Below are positions 1 through 6,769 of a stretch of DNA of 8,178 bases, piece after piece. Every line of letters starts with the position of its first letter. The stretch's first letter is position 1. The stretch covers positions 4,425 through 12,602 of the forward strand of contig PKWF01000076.1 in assembly GCA_003133185.1 (NCBI GenBank). Direction: 5' to 3'. The translations under genes and the position numbers were made by a program. This stretch comes from Vulcanimicrobiota bacterium. Lineage in GTDB: Bacteria; Vulcanimicrobiota; Vulcanimicrobiia; Vulcanimicrobiales; Vulcanimicrobiaceae. A model generated the notes under the pieces. That model ran no database searches. It had not been told where the DNA came from and worked only from the letters and a program-made list of their open reading frames with translations.

Positions 1-1816
1 CTTGCGGCGTCTGAAACGTCGTGCCGACGGCCGCGCGCACCGCTGTGTTCCCGGTCGGCGTCCAAACGAAGCCGGCGCGCGGATCGAAGCTGTGCCCGAA
101 CGTGCTAAACCAGCTATCGTACCCGGCGATCGAATAATGGATGTGACTCGTCGGATCGCCGTTATAGCGCAAGACGGCGTATCGTTCCGTCTGAGAGAGC
201 GGCAACGTTTGGACGGGCGGGACCCGATCCGGCGTTATCGCGTCCGTCGAAACCGAATCTCCAGCGTACGTTACGGGAGGGCCGCCGGGTTGCACCTCGG
301 CGATCACCTGCCCTTGCACGTAGTTCGTCGTTAGGGTCTCATTGTTGAGATCGTACTTGAACGAGAGCGTCCCAGTGTCGAAATGATGGTCGATCTCCAC
401 CCAGTCGTCACCGAGTAAATCGCGCTGGTTGTAGAGGTACTGCAACGTGTCGGCGCCCGGACCCGAGACCGATTGAGACCAAACCGAGGTTAGATGACTG
501 AATTGGACGAGCGTCGCGGGAGCGGCGTCGATGAGTTGGTTCCCCAGTGGTATCTGTGCGTCGAAGCCGTAGTTCGACTGGTGTTCGCCAAGCAATGTGC
601 CGGCAAAACTCTGGTACCCGCCGGCCTCCTGCGATATCGCCTCGTTGACTACGCACGGGGTTGGCACCGCGCCGGCAACGCAACCGCCGCCGACGACGGG
701 CCCGGGCGGAGTGTAGTTAGTCAGCAACGCCGAGTCGTCTTTCGAGATGTTTGCGTTACGAAAATCGAGTTGGATGTATCCGTAGCCGTTGGGACCGCCG
801 AGCTGATAGCGAAGCTTCGTTAAGAGCGAGTCGCCGTACGAGCCGCTACCGACGCTCTGCAGGGTTTCGTCGTTTGTCGGCGGTGTGACGCCGCCCGGAG
901 GCGCGAGGACCGTTTGGTTGACCGAGCCATCCGAGGTGGTGCCATGAAGCGACACGGCGTACCCAAGACGATCGTCGGTTCCAGTGGCTTGAATCGTCTC
1001 GCCGAAGGTTCCGTACGTGCCGCCGAAAATGCGAATGAGCGCTTGCGGGGTGTTTGTAGGTTGCAGCGTCAATATGTTGATTCCCCCACCGATCATGTTG
1101 GGACCGATGAGCGACGAGGGGGATATCCCATTGAGGACTTGGACTTCTTGCAGCGCCGCCGGATCGAGCAGCGAGAGGTCGAAATCGCCGGTGTTGCCGT
1201 TATTCTGTTGGTGCCCGTCGATATCGACGAGCGTCTCGGTTGGATCTGGGCCGCGCACCGCGAAACTGACCGTGGCATTGCTGCCCCCGCCCAGCGGAAT
1301 CACCGGCGTGACGGAGAGTTGCGGCCATACCATTGAGGCGACCGACGTGGCGCCGGCCGCAGCGGCGCTCTGCGCGCTGAGGGTAACGCTGGGCTCCGAG
1401 GACGTCGAGACCGTTTCGCCGGCGGAGGCGCGCACTTGTCCGATGACCGTCAGCGAACTGGTCGTTGCGGGGGAGAGCACGATCGCGAGCGTGGAATTGG
1501 CCGAATCGATCGTTACGGTGCGCTGCGAGATCGCTTGGTATCCCGGCGCACCTGCATGAAGTGCGTACGTCCCGGCTCGGACGTTCCGAATGACCAGGAT
1601 CCCGTGAGCGTCGCTCCGAGCGGTCAGCGATTCTCTTTGGCCTGAGAGCACAACCGTGGCTCCGGCGACCGGCGTGCCGTCGTTCGCGGTTACTGTTCCA
1701 GTAACGTCTAGGGTATTACTTTGCGCTGTGGCGACGCCGATGCTTGCCGCACCGAGAGCAGCGAGCAGAGCAATGGATACGCAAACAGCGCGCGTGCAAG
1801 CGCGAGGATTTCGCAT
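1..1816 (-). CDS. TonB-dependent receptor with N-terminal carboxypeptidase-regulatory-like domain (3' end outside window)
   Basis: The minus strand is open without a stop from an ATG at 1816 to the window edge, giving 605 codons. The C-terminal part of the beta-barrel is missing. An AGGAG ribosome binding site lies at 1825-1829, 8 nt before the ATG. Residues 1-31 form a signal peptide: basic start, a hydrophobic run containing ALLAALGAA, and a likely cut after ATA at residue 31. Residues 36-115 match a CarboxypepD_reg-like beta-sandwich (VTGTVTANDGTPVAGATV, then AGTYALHAGAPGY). Residues about 140-255 resemble a TonB plug: VRGPDPTETLVDIDG, then LQEVQVLNG and GGGINILTL. Alternating aromatic and polar beta-strands of a barrel follow from about 260. 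By family, such proteins sit in the outer membrane and import bulky ligands with TonB energy; the ligand here cannot be told. One barrel segment carries two cysteines close together (GGGCVAGAVPTPCV), possibly an extracellular loop disulfide. It is the last visible gene of a three-gene run, 38 nt after the preceding stop. Confidence 0.9.
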   Translation of the reverse strand, partial: MRNPRACTRAVCVSIALLAALGAASIGVATAQSNTLDVTGTVTANDGTPVAGATVVLSGQRESLTARSDAHGILVIRNVRAGTYALHAGAPGYQAISQRTVTIDSANSTLAIVLSPATTSSLTVIGQVRASAGETVSTSSEPSVTLSAQSAAAAGATSVASMVWPQLSVTPVIPLGGGSNATVSFAVRGPDPTETLVDIDGHQQNNGNTGDFDLSLLDPAALQEVQVLNGISPSSLIGPNMIGGGINILTLQPTNTPQALIRIFGGTYGTFGETIQATGTDDRLGYAVSLHGTTSDGSVNQTVLAPPGGVTPPTNDETLQSVGSGSYGDSLLTKLRYQLGGPNGYGYIQLDFRNANISKDDSALLTNYTPPGPVVGGGCVAGAVPTPCVVNEAISQEAGGYQSFAGTLLGEHQSNYGFDAQIPLGNQLIDAAPATLVQFSHLTSVWSQSVSGPGADTLQYLYNQRDLLGDDWVEIDHHFDTGTLSFKYDLNNETLTTNYVQGQVIAEVQPGGPPVTYAGDSVSTDAITPDRVPPVQTLPLSQTERYAVLRYNGDPTSHIHYSIAGYDSWFSTFGHSFDPRAGFVWTPTGNTAVRAAVGTTFQTPQ

Positions 1817-1824
1817 TTGGGGGG

Positions 1825-1829
1825 CTCCT
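1825..1829 (-). promoter_or_regulatory. Ribosome binding site of the TonB-dependent receptor
   Basis: AGGAG on the minus strand, 8 nt before the ATG at 1816. It is the strongest Shine-Dalgarno of the three-gene run and fixes the start of the receptor. Confidence 0.75.
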
Positions 1830-1854
1830 GTAAAGCGAGTGGTTTAGAACAGAG

Positions 1855-2520
1855 CTAAACGGAGAGCGTTACGGGAGGTCCGCGTTTGGAGAGACGCGAC
1901 GCGTGGGACGCGCGACGCCGAAAAGTCAAACGATAGCGATCGAGATCGCACGCAAGGCGGCGAACGGCGTCGCCGCTCCAACGCATGAGCGTTTCTAGAA
2001 TGGTTACTATAGCATCGCGATAAGAGATGAGCCAACGCGCGAGCGCGAAGATAAGCGCGGCCACGAGACTCGCACAAACGGCGGTCGTGACCAGACCTAT
2101 AAGTAACGAGCCGCCGAAAGCGTCGCCGATCTGGCGTACCGCCATGCCGTCGAGCCTTCCATCCAGCCATTCCATCGCGGGAACGAGCGCACAACTCGCC
2201 GCGACCGCGACCATCGCATATCCCACGGCCTCGCGCATGCCGTAGGCAGCGTGGGCCAGCCGCGTACGATTTCGCTGCGCGATTTCGCAACAGCGGCGCA
2301 GCCCTCGCCCGACCAAAATCGCCGCGATGGCGAGGGCTACGCCGCTGATCAGCTCGCGCGAGCTGTGGTGAAGGTGGTCGTAACTATCGGTGGCGAGGGC
2401 ATAGTCGCCCACGACGTCGATCGCGACGTGCGCGAGTACCGCCCCGGCCGCAGCAGCACATAAGGCAAGCGAAAGAAGCGTCCTAAAGCCGAGGCGCACA
2501 CCCGGGCGCTTCGACGCCAC
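1855..2520 (-). CDS. Four-helix integral membrane protein of unknown function
   Basis: This is a 221-residue protein that I do not recognise as a named family. It starts at a GTG (2520-2518). AGGA, overlapping the stop codon of the gene upstream, lies 9 nt before this start, which suggests translational coupling. Hydrophobic segments lie at about residues 13-34, 58-73, 98-116 and 136-163, predicting four membrane helices in the inner membrane. Between the first two is an acidic and histidine-rich stretch (H31, D35, D39, D45, D48, H49, H51, H52) that could bind a metal or protons. The C-terminal 50 residues are strongly basic (DRYRLTFRRRASHASRL) and are probably cytoplasmic. It lies 11 nt after the small secreted protein and 38 nt before the TonB-dependent receptor on the same strand, so a role in the same envelope process is inferred. 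The first helix, weakly cleavable, could instead be read as a signal anchor. Expression as a protein is likely; function is open. Confidence 0.75.
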   Translation of the reverse strand: MASKRPGVRLGFRTLLSLALCAAAAGAVLAHVAIDVVGDYALATDSYDHLHHSSRELISGVALAIAAILVGRGLRRCCEIAQRNRTRLAHAAYGMREAVGYAMVAVAASCALVPAMEWLDGRLDGMAVRQIGDAFGGSLLIGLVTTAVCASLVAALIFALARWLISYRDAIVTILETLMRWSGDAVRRLACDLDRYRLTFRRRASHASRLSKRGPPVTLSV

Positions 2521-2531
2521 AGGCGCTCGTC

Positions 2532-2939
2532 CTACGGCTTAGTGGGCGCCATCCAGACCGTACCGCCCGCCCACTTAACTTCCACGGGTGCGCACATAGA
2601 CGTCGGCGCGCCGGCGTAGGTGACGTCGTTGTACAGGGGTAGCGTATGGTCGATCGTTACGCCGGGTGCGAAGGATCCGGCATCCGTAACGCGGCGAAGA
2701 TAGTGCATTGACGCGTTACGGTATCCCACCGCAAAGGTAATGCTCGACGCGGTTCGATGACCCATAATGATATAAACGATGTGTGTGCCGTTCGCATTGT
2801 GGCTCAGCGGCTTCGGCTTGACGATGGTGCAGCTTTTGATGACAACCGGCGTATAGGCGGCTTGCGCCGGTCCGATTGTTGCGGCTGTCGCGGCAAAGCC
2901 AACCAGCGACGCAACGAGTAAACGACCGAAAGGTTTCAT
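2532..2939 (-). CDS. Small secreted protein with two cysteines, unknown function
   Basis: The protein has 135 residues from the ATG at 2939. I prefer this start because AGGAG (2952-2956) lies upstream of it, although the 12 nt spacing is long. An in-frame ATG at 2963 would add eight residues but has no ribosome binding site. A clear signal peptide, MKPFGRLLVASLVGFAATAA followed by TIGPAQA, predicts a cut after residue 27 and export. The mature part is about 108 residues, mostly short beta-strand-like segments, with one cysteine near its start (IKSC, residue 37) and one near its end (PTSMCAPVEV). The two could form a disulfide that closes the domain. No lipobox is present, so it should be soluble in the periplasm or released. 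It is the first gene of the run leading to the membrane protein and the TonB-dependent receptor. I do not recognise its family. Confidence 0.75.
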   Translation of the reverse strand: MKPFGRLLVASLVGFAATAATIGPAQAAYTPVVIKSCTIVKPKPLSHNANGTHIVYIIMGHRTASSITFAVGYRNASMHYLRRVTDAGSFAPGVTIDHTLPLYNDVTYAGAPTSMCAPVEVKWAGGTVWMAPTKP

Positions 2940-2995
2940 TTTAATTTTTTGCTCCTGATGCAAGGGAAGTAAGCAGGTGCTGGCTCTTCCTCGAA

Positions 2996-3018
2996 GGATG
3001 CCCTAACCCTTCGAAGGC
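2996..3018. other. Inverted repeat between the slipin and the secreted-protein gene
   Basis: TCGAAGG at 2992-2998 and CCTTCGA at 3008-3014 on the plus strand form 7 bp arms separated by about 9 nt. The right arm sits inside the perfect palindrome CCTTCGAAGG. There is no T-tract on either strand, so this is not a convincing intrinsic terminator. It may be a weak structure or a binding site in the only sizeable gap (about 110 nt) between the two gene sets. No good promoter hexamers stand out here. Confidence 0.25.
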
Positions 3019-3048
3019 TGCATGCGCGCACCGCTAACGCCGAGCCCG

Positions 3049-3984
3049 TCACGCGTCCGGACCGCTCTGCAGCGGGTTCGAGGCGAGCGCCGCCAGGCCG
3101 CCGATTGTTCCAAGGCCCATCGTTTCAACCGCGGTGCTAGGGACGACTATCATCGCACCCTTTTCCTTGAGACCCTCGTAGAGCATGTTCATCGCACGAA
3201 GGTGCAAAGCGACCGGATTGCCTTCGTAATGTTTGGCCGCCTCGACGAACGACGCTGCGATTTGTTGCTCGGCTTCGCCAAGAATCACGCGTGCTTGACT
3301 CTCCCGCTGGGCTTGCGCCTGGCGCGACATTGCGTCTTGCAGAGTGTCCGGGATCTTGATGTCTCGAATCTCGACCGAGTTAACGGTGATGCCCCACGGT
3401 GTGCTCCGAGCGTCGATGCTCTTCTGCAGTGCCTCGTCAACCATTTGCCGATTAGAAAGTAAGTCTGCCAGCGTGGTTTTGCCGATAATATCGCGCAACG
3501 CCGTTTGCGCGGCCCACTCGATCGCCTGCTCGTAGGAGGTAACTTCCAACGCCGCTTTCTTTGCATCCCAGACGACCCAAAACAAAACGGCGTCGACGCC
3601 GACCGGCACGGTGTCTTCCGTAAGCGTTTGCTCGGCGGTGAACGTCGAAGTATGCATGCGCTGATCGATCCACATGGCTATGTTGTCGACGACTGGCACG
3701 ATAAAGAACAGCCCAGGGCCGGCGAGTTTCCAGAATCGCCCCGCTCGGAGCACGACCGCCGCTTCCCACGCGTATGCCATCTGCAGGCCGAGGACGATTA
3801 GAACAAACGCTATCGCACCCGCTACAATCGGAAGCGGCGTATTCATCCGTATGCCGGCTCCGACGCCGGCAAGTAGCACGATCACGCCGAGGAGCCGAGC
3901 AATGGGGTTTACTCGAAGGCGAGAGCGCGAAGTGAGAGCGGGCGTACTCCCTGCGCCTGCGGACAATGGTGTGGATACAGACAT
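3049..3984 (-). CDS. Slipin: SPFH/band-7 (stomatin-like) membrane protein
   Basis: The protein has 311 residues from the ATG at 3984. The open frame extends 54 codons further upstream but overlaps the regulator gene. The chosen start has AGGAG, overlapping the regulator's stop, 4 nt before it. Two hydrophobic segments at about 30-45 and 50-70 form the N-terminal membrane hairpin. The SPFH core follows at about 72-240 with family hallmarks: AAVVLRAGRFWKLAGPGLFF, IVPVVD, then TVPVGVDAVLFWVV and TALRDIIGKTTLADLLSNR. WGITVNSVEIRDIKIPD is followed by a helical, Gln/Ala/Glu-rich stretch (RQAQAQRESQARVILGEAEQ) expected to form coiled-coil oligomers. Relatives form large ring assemblies that organise inner-membrane microdomains and often work with an NfeD protein. 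No NfeD gene is visible here. Cotranscription with the GntR regulator, 7 nt apart, suggests induction in response to envelope conditions or drugs; this is inference. Confidence 0.9.
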   Translation of the reverse strand: MSVSTPLSAGAGSTPALTSRSRLRVNPIARLLGVIVLLAGVGAGIRMNTPLPIVAGAIAFVLIVLGLQMAYAWEAAVVLRAGRFWKLAGPGLFFIVPVVDNIAMWIDQRMHTSTFTAEQTLTEDTVPVGVDAVLFWVVWDAKKAALEVTSYEQAIEWAAQTALRDIIGKTTLADLLSNRQMVDEALQKSIDARSTPWGITVNSVEIRDIKIPDTLQDAMSRQAQAQRESQARVILGEAEQQIAASFVEAAKHYEGNPVALHLRAMNMLYEGLKEKGAMIVVPSTAVETMGLGTIGGLAALASNPLQSGPDA

Positions 3985-3991
3985 ACTTCTC

Positions 3992-4378
3992 CTACTTTTC
4001 TCGTCGAGTGACTGAAGCGATGGCCTTGACCAAATCCGGTTCGGTGAACCCCGCGGCCCGCGCTTCAACAATGGCCCGACGCGCGATATCCGCCAAACGC
4101 ACCCGGCGTAACTGCGGATCCAACCTTCGAGCGCCGTTGGATACAAAGGTCCCGCGACTGCGCGCCGTCACCAATACGCCTTCCCGCTCCAGCTCCATAT
4201 AAGCGCGGTCCACTGTGTTTGGATTGATCCGCAGATGCACCGCGACTTCTCTGACGGTCGGCAGCTGATCGTTCGGCCTTAAGAGTCCGCGAGCGATAGC
4301 ATGCAGAATTTGATCGCGCAGCTGCGCATAGACAGGCAGGGCACTCCCAAAGTCAACAGATAAGCTGCTTGCCTTCAA
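3992..4378 (-). CDS. GntR-family transcriptional regulator, YtrA-type
   Basis: The 128-residue protein starts at TTG (4378-4376); AGGA lies 7 nt before it and no better in-frame start exists. Residues 14-80 are a GntR winged helix-turn-helix: PVYAQLRDQILHAIARGLL, then LPTVREVAVHL, NPNTVDRAYMELEREG and TARSRGTFVS. Only about 48 residues follow, a short helical tail (IARRAIVEARAAGFTEPDLV) of the length typical of the YtrA subfamily. Larger GntR proteins carry a full ligand-binding domain. YtrA regulators are usually self-controlling repressors of membrane or transporter genes in the same operon. That fits the slipin gene, whose ribosome binding site overlaps this gene's stop codon. The inverted repeat just upstream of its start is the likely operator. 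The inducer cannot be told. Confidence 0.9.
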   Translation of the reverse strand: MKASSLSVDFGSALPVYAQLRDQILHAIARGLLRPNDQLPTVREVAVHLRINPNTVDRAYMELEREGVLVTARSRGTFVSNGARRLDPQLRRVRLADIARRAIVEARAAGFTEPDLVKAIASVTRREK

Positions 4379-4382
4379 TCGC

Positions 4383-4414
4383 TTGTCCTAGTTGTCCTAG
4401 TCTAATAGGACAAC
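4383..4414 (-). promoter_or_regulatory. Probable operator for the GntR regulator (inverted repeat plus third half-site)
   Basis: On the plus strand GTTGTCCTA (4391-4399) and TAGGACAAC (4406-4414) form a perfect 9 bp inverted repeat with a 6 nt spacer. A further direct copy of the half-site, TTGTCCTAG, lies at 4383-4391. The palindrome begins about 4 nt past the -10 box, over the expected transcription start, so a bound dimer would block the promoter. On the minus strand the third half-site reads CTAGGACAA, and its AGGA also serves as the ribosome binding site for the TTG start. That could couple repressor binding and translation signals. Confidence 0.75.
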
Positions 4415-4417
4415 CAT

Positions 4418-4446
4418 TTTATATCACCGGCGCTGACCGAAGTCAA
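4418..4446 (-). promoter_or_regulatory. Sigma70-type promoter of the gntR-slipin operon
   Basis: On the minus strand a -35 box TTGACT (4446-4441) is followed after exactly 17 nt by a -10 box TATAAA (4423-4418). Each matches five of six consensus bases. The start of transcription is expected near 4411, inside the inverted repeat. The leader to the TTG codon would be about 32 nt. Confidence 0.75.
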
Positions 4447-4550
4447 TGTTTGCGGGCGCGATAGGGAGACCGCGAACATCTTCACCAGCGGCTCGGAAAT
4501 CTCGGCCTTGGACCCGTTGCGCGAGGTTGAGGCCGGTCTCTGTGAAAAAC

Positions 4551-4554
4551 GAGG
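4551..4554 (+). promoter_or_regulatory. Ribosome binding site of the PAS-GAF-PP2C-HATPase gene
   Basis: GAGG 6 nt before the ATG at 4561. An in-frame TGA at 4543-4545 rules out any earlier start. I find no convincing plus-strand promoter hexamers in 4447-4550; the divergent gntR promoter is the only clear one in this intergenic region. Confidence 0.6.
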
Positions 4555-4560
4555 CAATCA

Positions 4561-6579
4561 ATGGCTTTGCCGCCTCTCGCCATCGACGACATTCCGCAGA
4601 TCGCTTGGACCGCCACCTCGGGCGGCCGGATGATTTCGTTCAATCGCGCGTGGTACGAGCACGTCGGGAGGAGGCGGCGCTCGAACGCAATGCCGGCATC
4701 ACTGGAGAAGCAGTGGTGGGCGGCGGTTCATCGCGACGACCGCGCACGCTGGCAGCAGGCGCTCCAGAGTGGAATCACGAGCCATGCAGGCTTCGAGCTC
4801 GAGTTGCGGTTGTTACGCGCGGACGGAATGTACCGGTGGTATCGTCTCTTCGCCTCGCCGTTCGACGAAGCGCGGGCCGAGGGAGCGAGTTGGCTTGGTA
4901 TCTGCACCGATATCGACGATTACAAGCGCCAAGGTCAAATCTTTGCCTTTCTCGCGCAAGCCGGTGAAGTGCTTGCGGAAACGCTCGATTTGCAAGCCAC
5001 CCTCAACCGTTTGCTCGCCATCATCGTTCCGGAGTTTGGCGATTGGGCCGCAATCGATCTCTTCGATGAAAACGACCGCTTAAAGACCGTCGCGGCCATT
5101 CACGCCGATCCGAAGAAGACGCGTCTGGTGAAGCGTCTCGTCGGGCGTTACACGCACGATCGGCGCTACGAGCCCGCAATTGCCGCCGCCCTGCGAAACG
5201 GCCAGCCGATCGTCATCCACGAAGTGAACGTCCAGCTCCTCGAAAGAGTCCCTACCCGTCACCTGCTCGAAGTGATTCGCGAACTGGAGCCCCGCTCGGC
5301 CGTCACCGTTCCCCTACGCACGCGCGGGCGAACGATCGGATCGCTCGTCGCGTACTGGTCGCAGACTCCCCGGCGATATACCGTCGCCGATTTACCGCTC
5401 TTCGAAGAGCTCACGAAGCGCGCGGCCGTTTCGATCGGCCACGCGCGCCTTTACGAACGCGAGCGAGAGATCGCCGCGGAGTTTCAGCGTGCGGCGCTAC
5501 CGATTTCGCTTCCCCAAGTGCGGGGCATGCATTTTGACGGCATCTACGAGCCGGCCAGCGATCGCGAGTTGCTCGGCGGCGACTGGTACGACGCCTTGCG
5601 TCTCAACGACGGGCGCATCGTCATTTCGGTCGGCGACGTGGCCGGCAGCGGTCTGTCTGCAGCGGTGATCATGGCCTCGATGCGACAAGTCATTCGCGGG
5701 GTCGCGCAGGTCTACGCCGACCCGATCGCGATGCTCGACGCCGCCGATCGCACGCTGAAAACCGAGTATCCCGACATGTTCGTCACGGCATTCGTCGGCG
5801 TGCTCGATCCGGTCACGCGGACGTTCGCGCACGCATCCGCCGGGCATCCGGCACCGTTCCTGCGCGATGCCGAGGGCGCGGTGACGGCGCTCGGCACGAG
5901 CGGACTGCCGCTGGGTTTGCGCGTGCGGGGCGAGATCGCCACGACCACACCGCTGCCCCGTTCCGGCCTTTTGATTTTCTACAGCGACGGTTTAATCGAG
6001 GCAGATCGCGACGTCGTACGCGGTTACGAACTGCTTATGGCGACACTCGCTCGCCCCGAGTTTGCGAGCAGCTCGAGTCCGGCTGGCGCGCTTTATCGTG
6101 CGATGCTCAAGCGCGGTGGGAACGACGACGTGGTCGTATTGACGTTGCGACTCGATGCGCCTGAGGCCAACGTTCACGACGGCAATGACGAAAGGGCGCA
6201 ACGGTGGACCTTGGATAGTAGCGACGCCTCCCGGGCGCACGCGGCACGCCACTCATTCGTCGAGGCCTTGCGCGCTGCCGGCCTGCGTCAGAAACAACTG
6301 GATGCGGCCGAACTCGTCTTCGGCGAGCTGCTCGGCAACGTCGTGCGCTTTGCTCCCGGACCGGTCGAGATCGTCCTTAATTGGACACACGCTGCCGCGC
6401 CGGTTCTTCACGTGCTCGATCGCGGTCCCGGCTTTACGTTCGCGCCAAAGCTGCCGTTGGATCTGCTGAGCGAACGCGGGCGCGGCCTCTACATCGTCTG
6501 GTCGCTTGCGGAAGACTTCAACGTGACGCCGCGCCACGACGGCGGCGCGCACGCACGGGCCGTGCTCGCAATCGTTTAG
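4561..6579 (+). CDS. Four-domain signalling protein: PAS-GAF-PP2C (SpoIIE/RsbU) phosphatase-HATPase (RsbW-like)
   Basis: The protein has 672 residues. Residues about 8-124 are a PAS fold: IPQIAWTATSGG, FNRAWYEHVG, then the PAC-like ELRLLRADGMYRWYRLFASP and WLGICTDIDDYK. Residues about 130-298 are a GAF domain (LDLQATLNRLLAIIVPEFGD to LFEELTKRAAVSIGHARLY). Residues about 300-530 are a PP2C/SpoIIE phosphatase. GGDWYDA (D341), GDVAGSG (D359), SAGHPAP, YSDGLIE (D476) and NDDVVVL (D522/D523) supply the expected metal-binding aspartates. Residues about 548-670 are an RsbW-like GHKL ATPase: N-box FGELLGNVVRFAP (E589, N593), G1 box DRGPGF (D620) and G2 region ERGRGLYIVWSLAEDF. By family, the phosphatase removes phosphate from an STAS anti-anti-sigma protein and the HATPase phosphorylates it or binds a sigma factor. 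Here both are on one soluble, sensor-bearing chain with no membrane helix. The nearby genes supply no STAS partner, so partners are probably encoded elsewhere. Confidence 0.9.
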   Translation: MALPPLAIDDIPQIAWTATSGGRMISFNRAWYEHVGRRRRSNAMPASLEKQWWAAVHRDDRARWQQALQSGITSHAGFELELRLLRADGMYRWYRLFASPFDEARAEGASWLGICTDIDDYKRQGQIFAFLAQAGEVLAETLDLQATLNRLLAIIVPEFGDWAAIDLFDENDRLKTVAAIHADPKKTRLVKRLVGRYTHDRRYEPAIAAALRNGQPIVIHEVNVQLLERVPTRHLLEVIRELEPRSAVTVPLRTRGRTIGSLVAYWSQTPRRYTVADLPLFEELTKRAAVSIGHARLYEREREIAAEFQRAALPISLPQVRGMHFDGIYEPASDRELLGGDWYDALRLNDGRIVISVGDVAGSGLSAAVIMASMRQVIRGVAQVYADPIAMLDAADRTLKTEYPDMFVTAFVGVLDPVTRTFAHASAGHPAPFLRDAEGAVTALGTSGLPLGLRVRGEIATTTPLPRSGLLIFYSDGLIEADRDVVRGYELLMATLARPEFASSSSPAGALYRAMLKRGGNDDVVVLTLRLDAPEANVHDGNDERAQRWTLDSSDASRAHAARHSFVEALRAAGLRQKQLDAAELVFGELLGNVVRFAPGPVEIVLNWTHAAAPVLHVLDRGPGFTFAPKLPLDLLSERGRGLYIVWSLAEDFNVTPRHDGGAHARAVLAIV

Positions 6580-6665
6580 ATAGCTCGAGCGCTCCCCCGC
6601 GATGCTAAACCAACCTCGGCGCCGCGGACTAGGAAGCCAACTGTTCCGAGTCGGATAGTGATTCC
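6580..6665. other. Non-coding stretch after the phosphatase gene
   Basis: I see no gene here. Short GC palindromes are present (GAGCGCTC, CGGCGCCG), but no stem followed by a T-run, so no intrinsic terminator can be called for the upstream gene. Confidence 0.4.
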
Positions 6666-6689
6666 GGCGGGAGCGTGTAGGAATCGAAT
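6666..6689 (-). other. tRNA 3'-end-like fragment, candidate attachment site remnant
   Basis: Read on the minus strand, this gives a T-loop-like TTCGATT, then CCTAC (3' side of a T-stem) and ACGCTCC (3' side of a 7 bp acceptor), then C and GCC. The matching 5' halves are absent: the five bases before the loop (AGAGA) cannot pair with CCTAC, and no D-arm or anticodon arm lies further upstream. It cannot be a working tRNA. Integrases often target tRNA 3' ends and leave a copy of exactly this part, so an att site is possible. The match is short and could be chance. Confidence 0.3.
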
Positions 6690-6714
6690 CTCTTAGCTCT
6701 CGTTTTCGCTCATT

Positions 6715-6736
6715 GCGGTTCGTTTAACGAAGCCGC
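6715..6736. repeat. Hairpin-forming inverted repeat
   Basis: GCGGTTCG and CGAAGCCGC flank a TTTAA loop, giving an 8 bp stem with one bulged G. No T-tract follows on either strand, so a terminator role is doubtful. The TTCG in its left arm is in helical register with the TTCG series to the right. Confidence 0.4.
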
Positions 6737-6769
6737 ATTTCGTGCGTGAGTGCGTTTGCCTAGCTACAG

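Noticed and set aside
494..1559. Several plus-strand open frames of 109-180 codons
   Set aside because: They are antisense to the TonB-dependent receptor, which has a signal peptide, recognisable domains and a ribosome binding site; high GC creates such shadows.
1844..2290. 148-codon minus-strand open frame
   Set aside because: It overlaps the 221-residue membrane protein in another frame, is Arg/His-rich with no domain, and is a shadow.
3985..4146. 54-codon upstream extension of the slipin
   Set aside because: It overlaps the GntR gene, has no family-like sequence, and the ATG at 3984 has AGGAG in front of it.
4446..4967. 173-codon plus-strand open frame starting before the phosphatase gene
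   Set aside because: It overlaps the PAS domain in another frame, is Arg-rich and has no ribosome binding site.
6595..6660. Terminator after the phosphatase gene
   Set aside because: GC palindromes are present but there is no stem-loop followed by a T-run.
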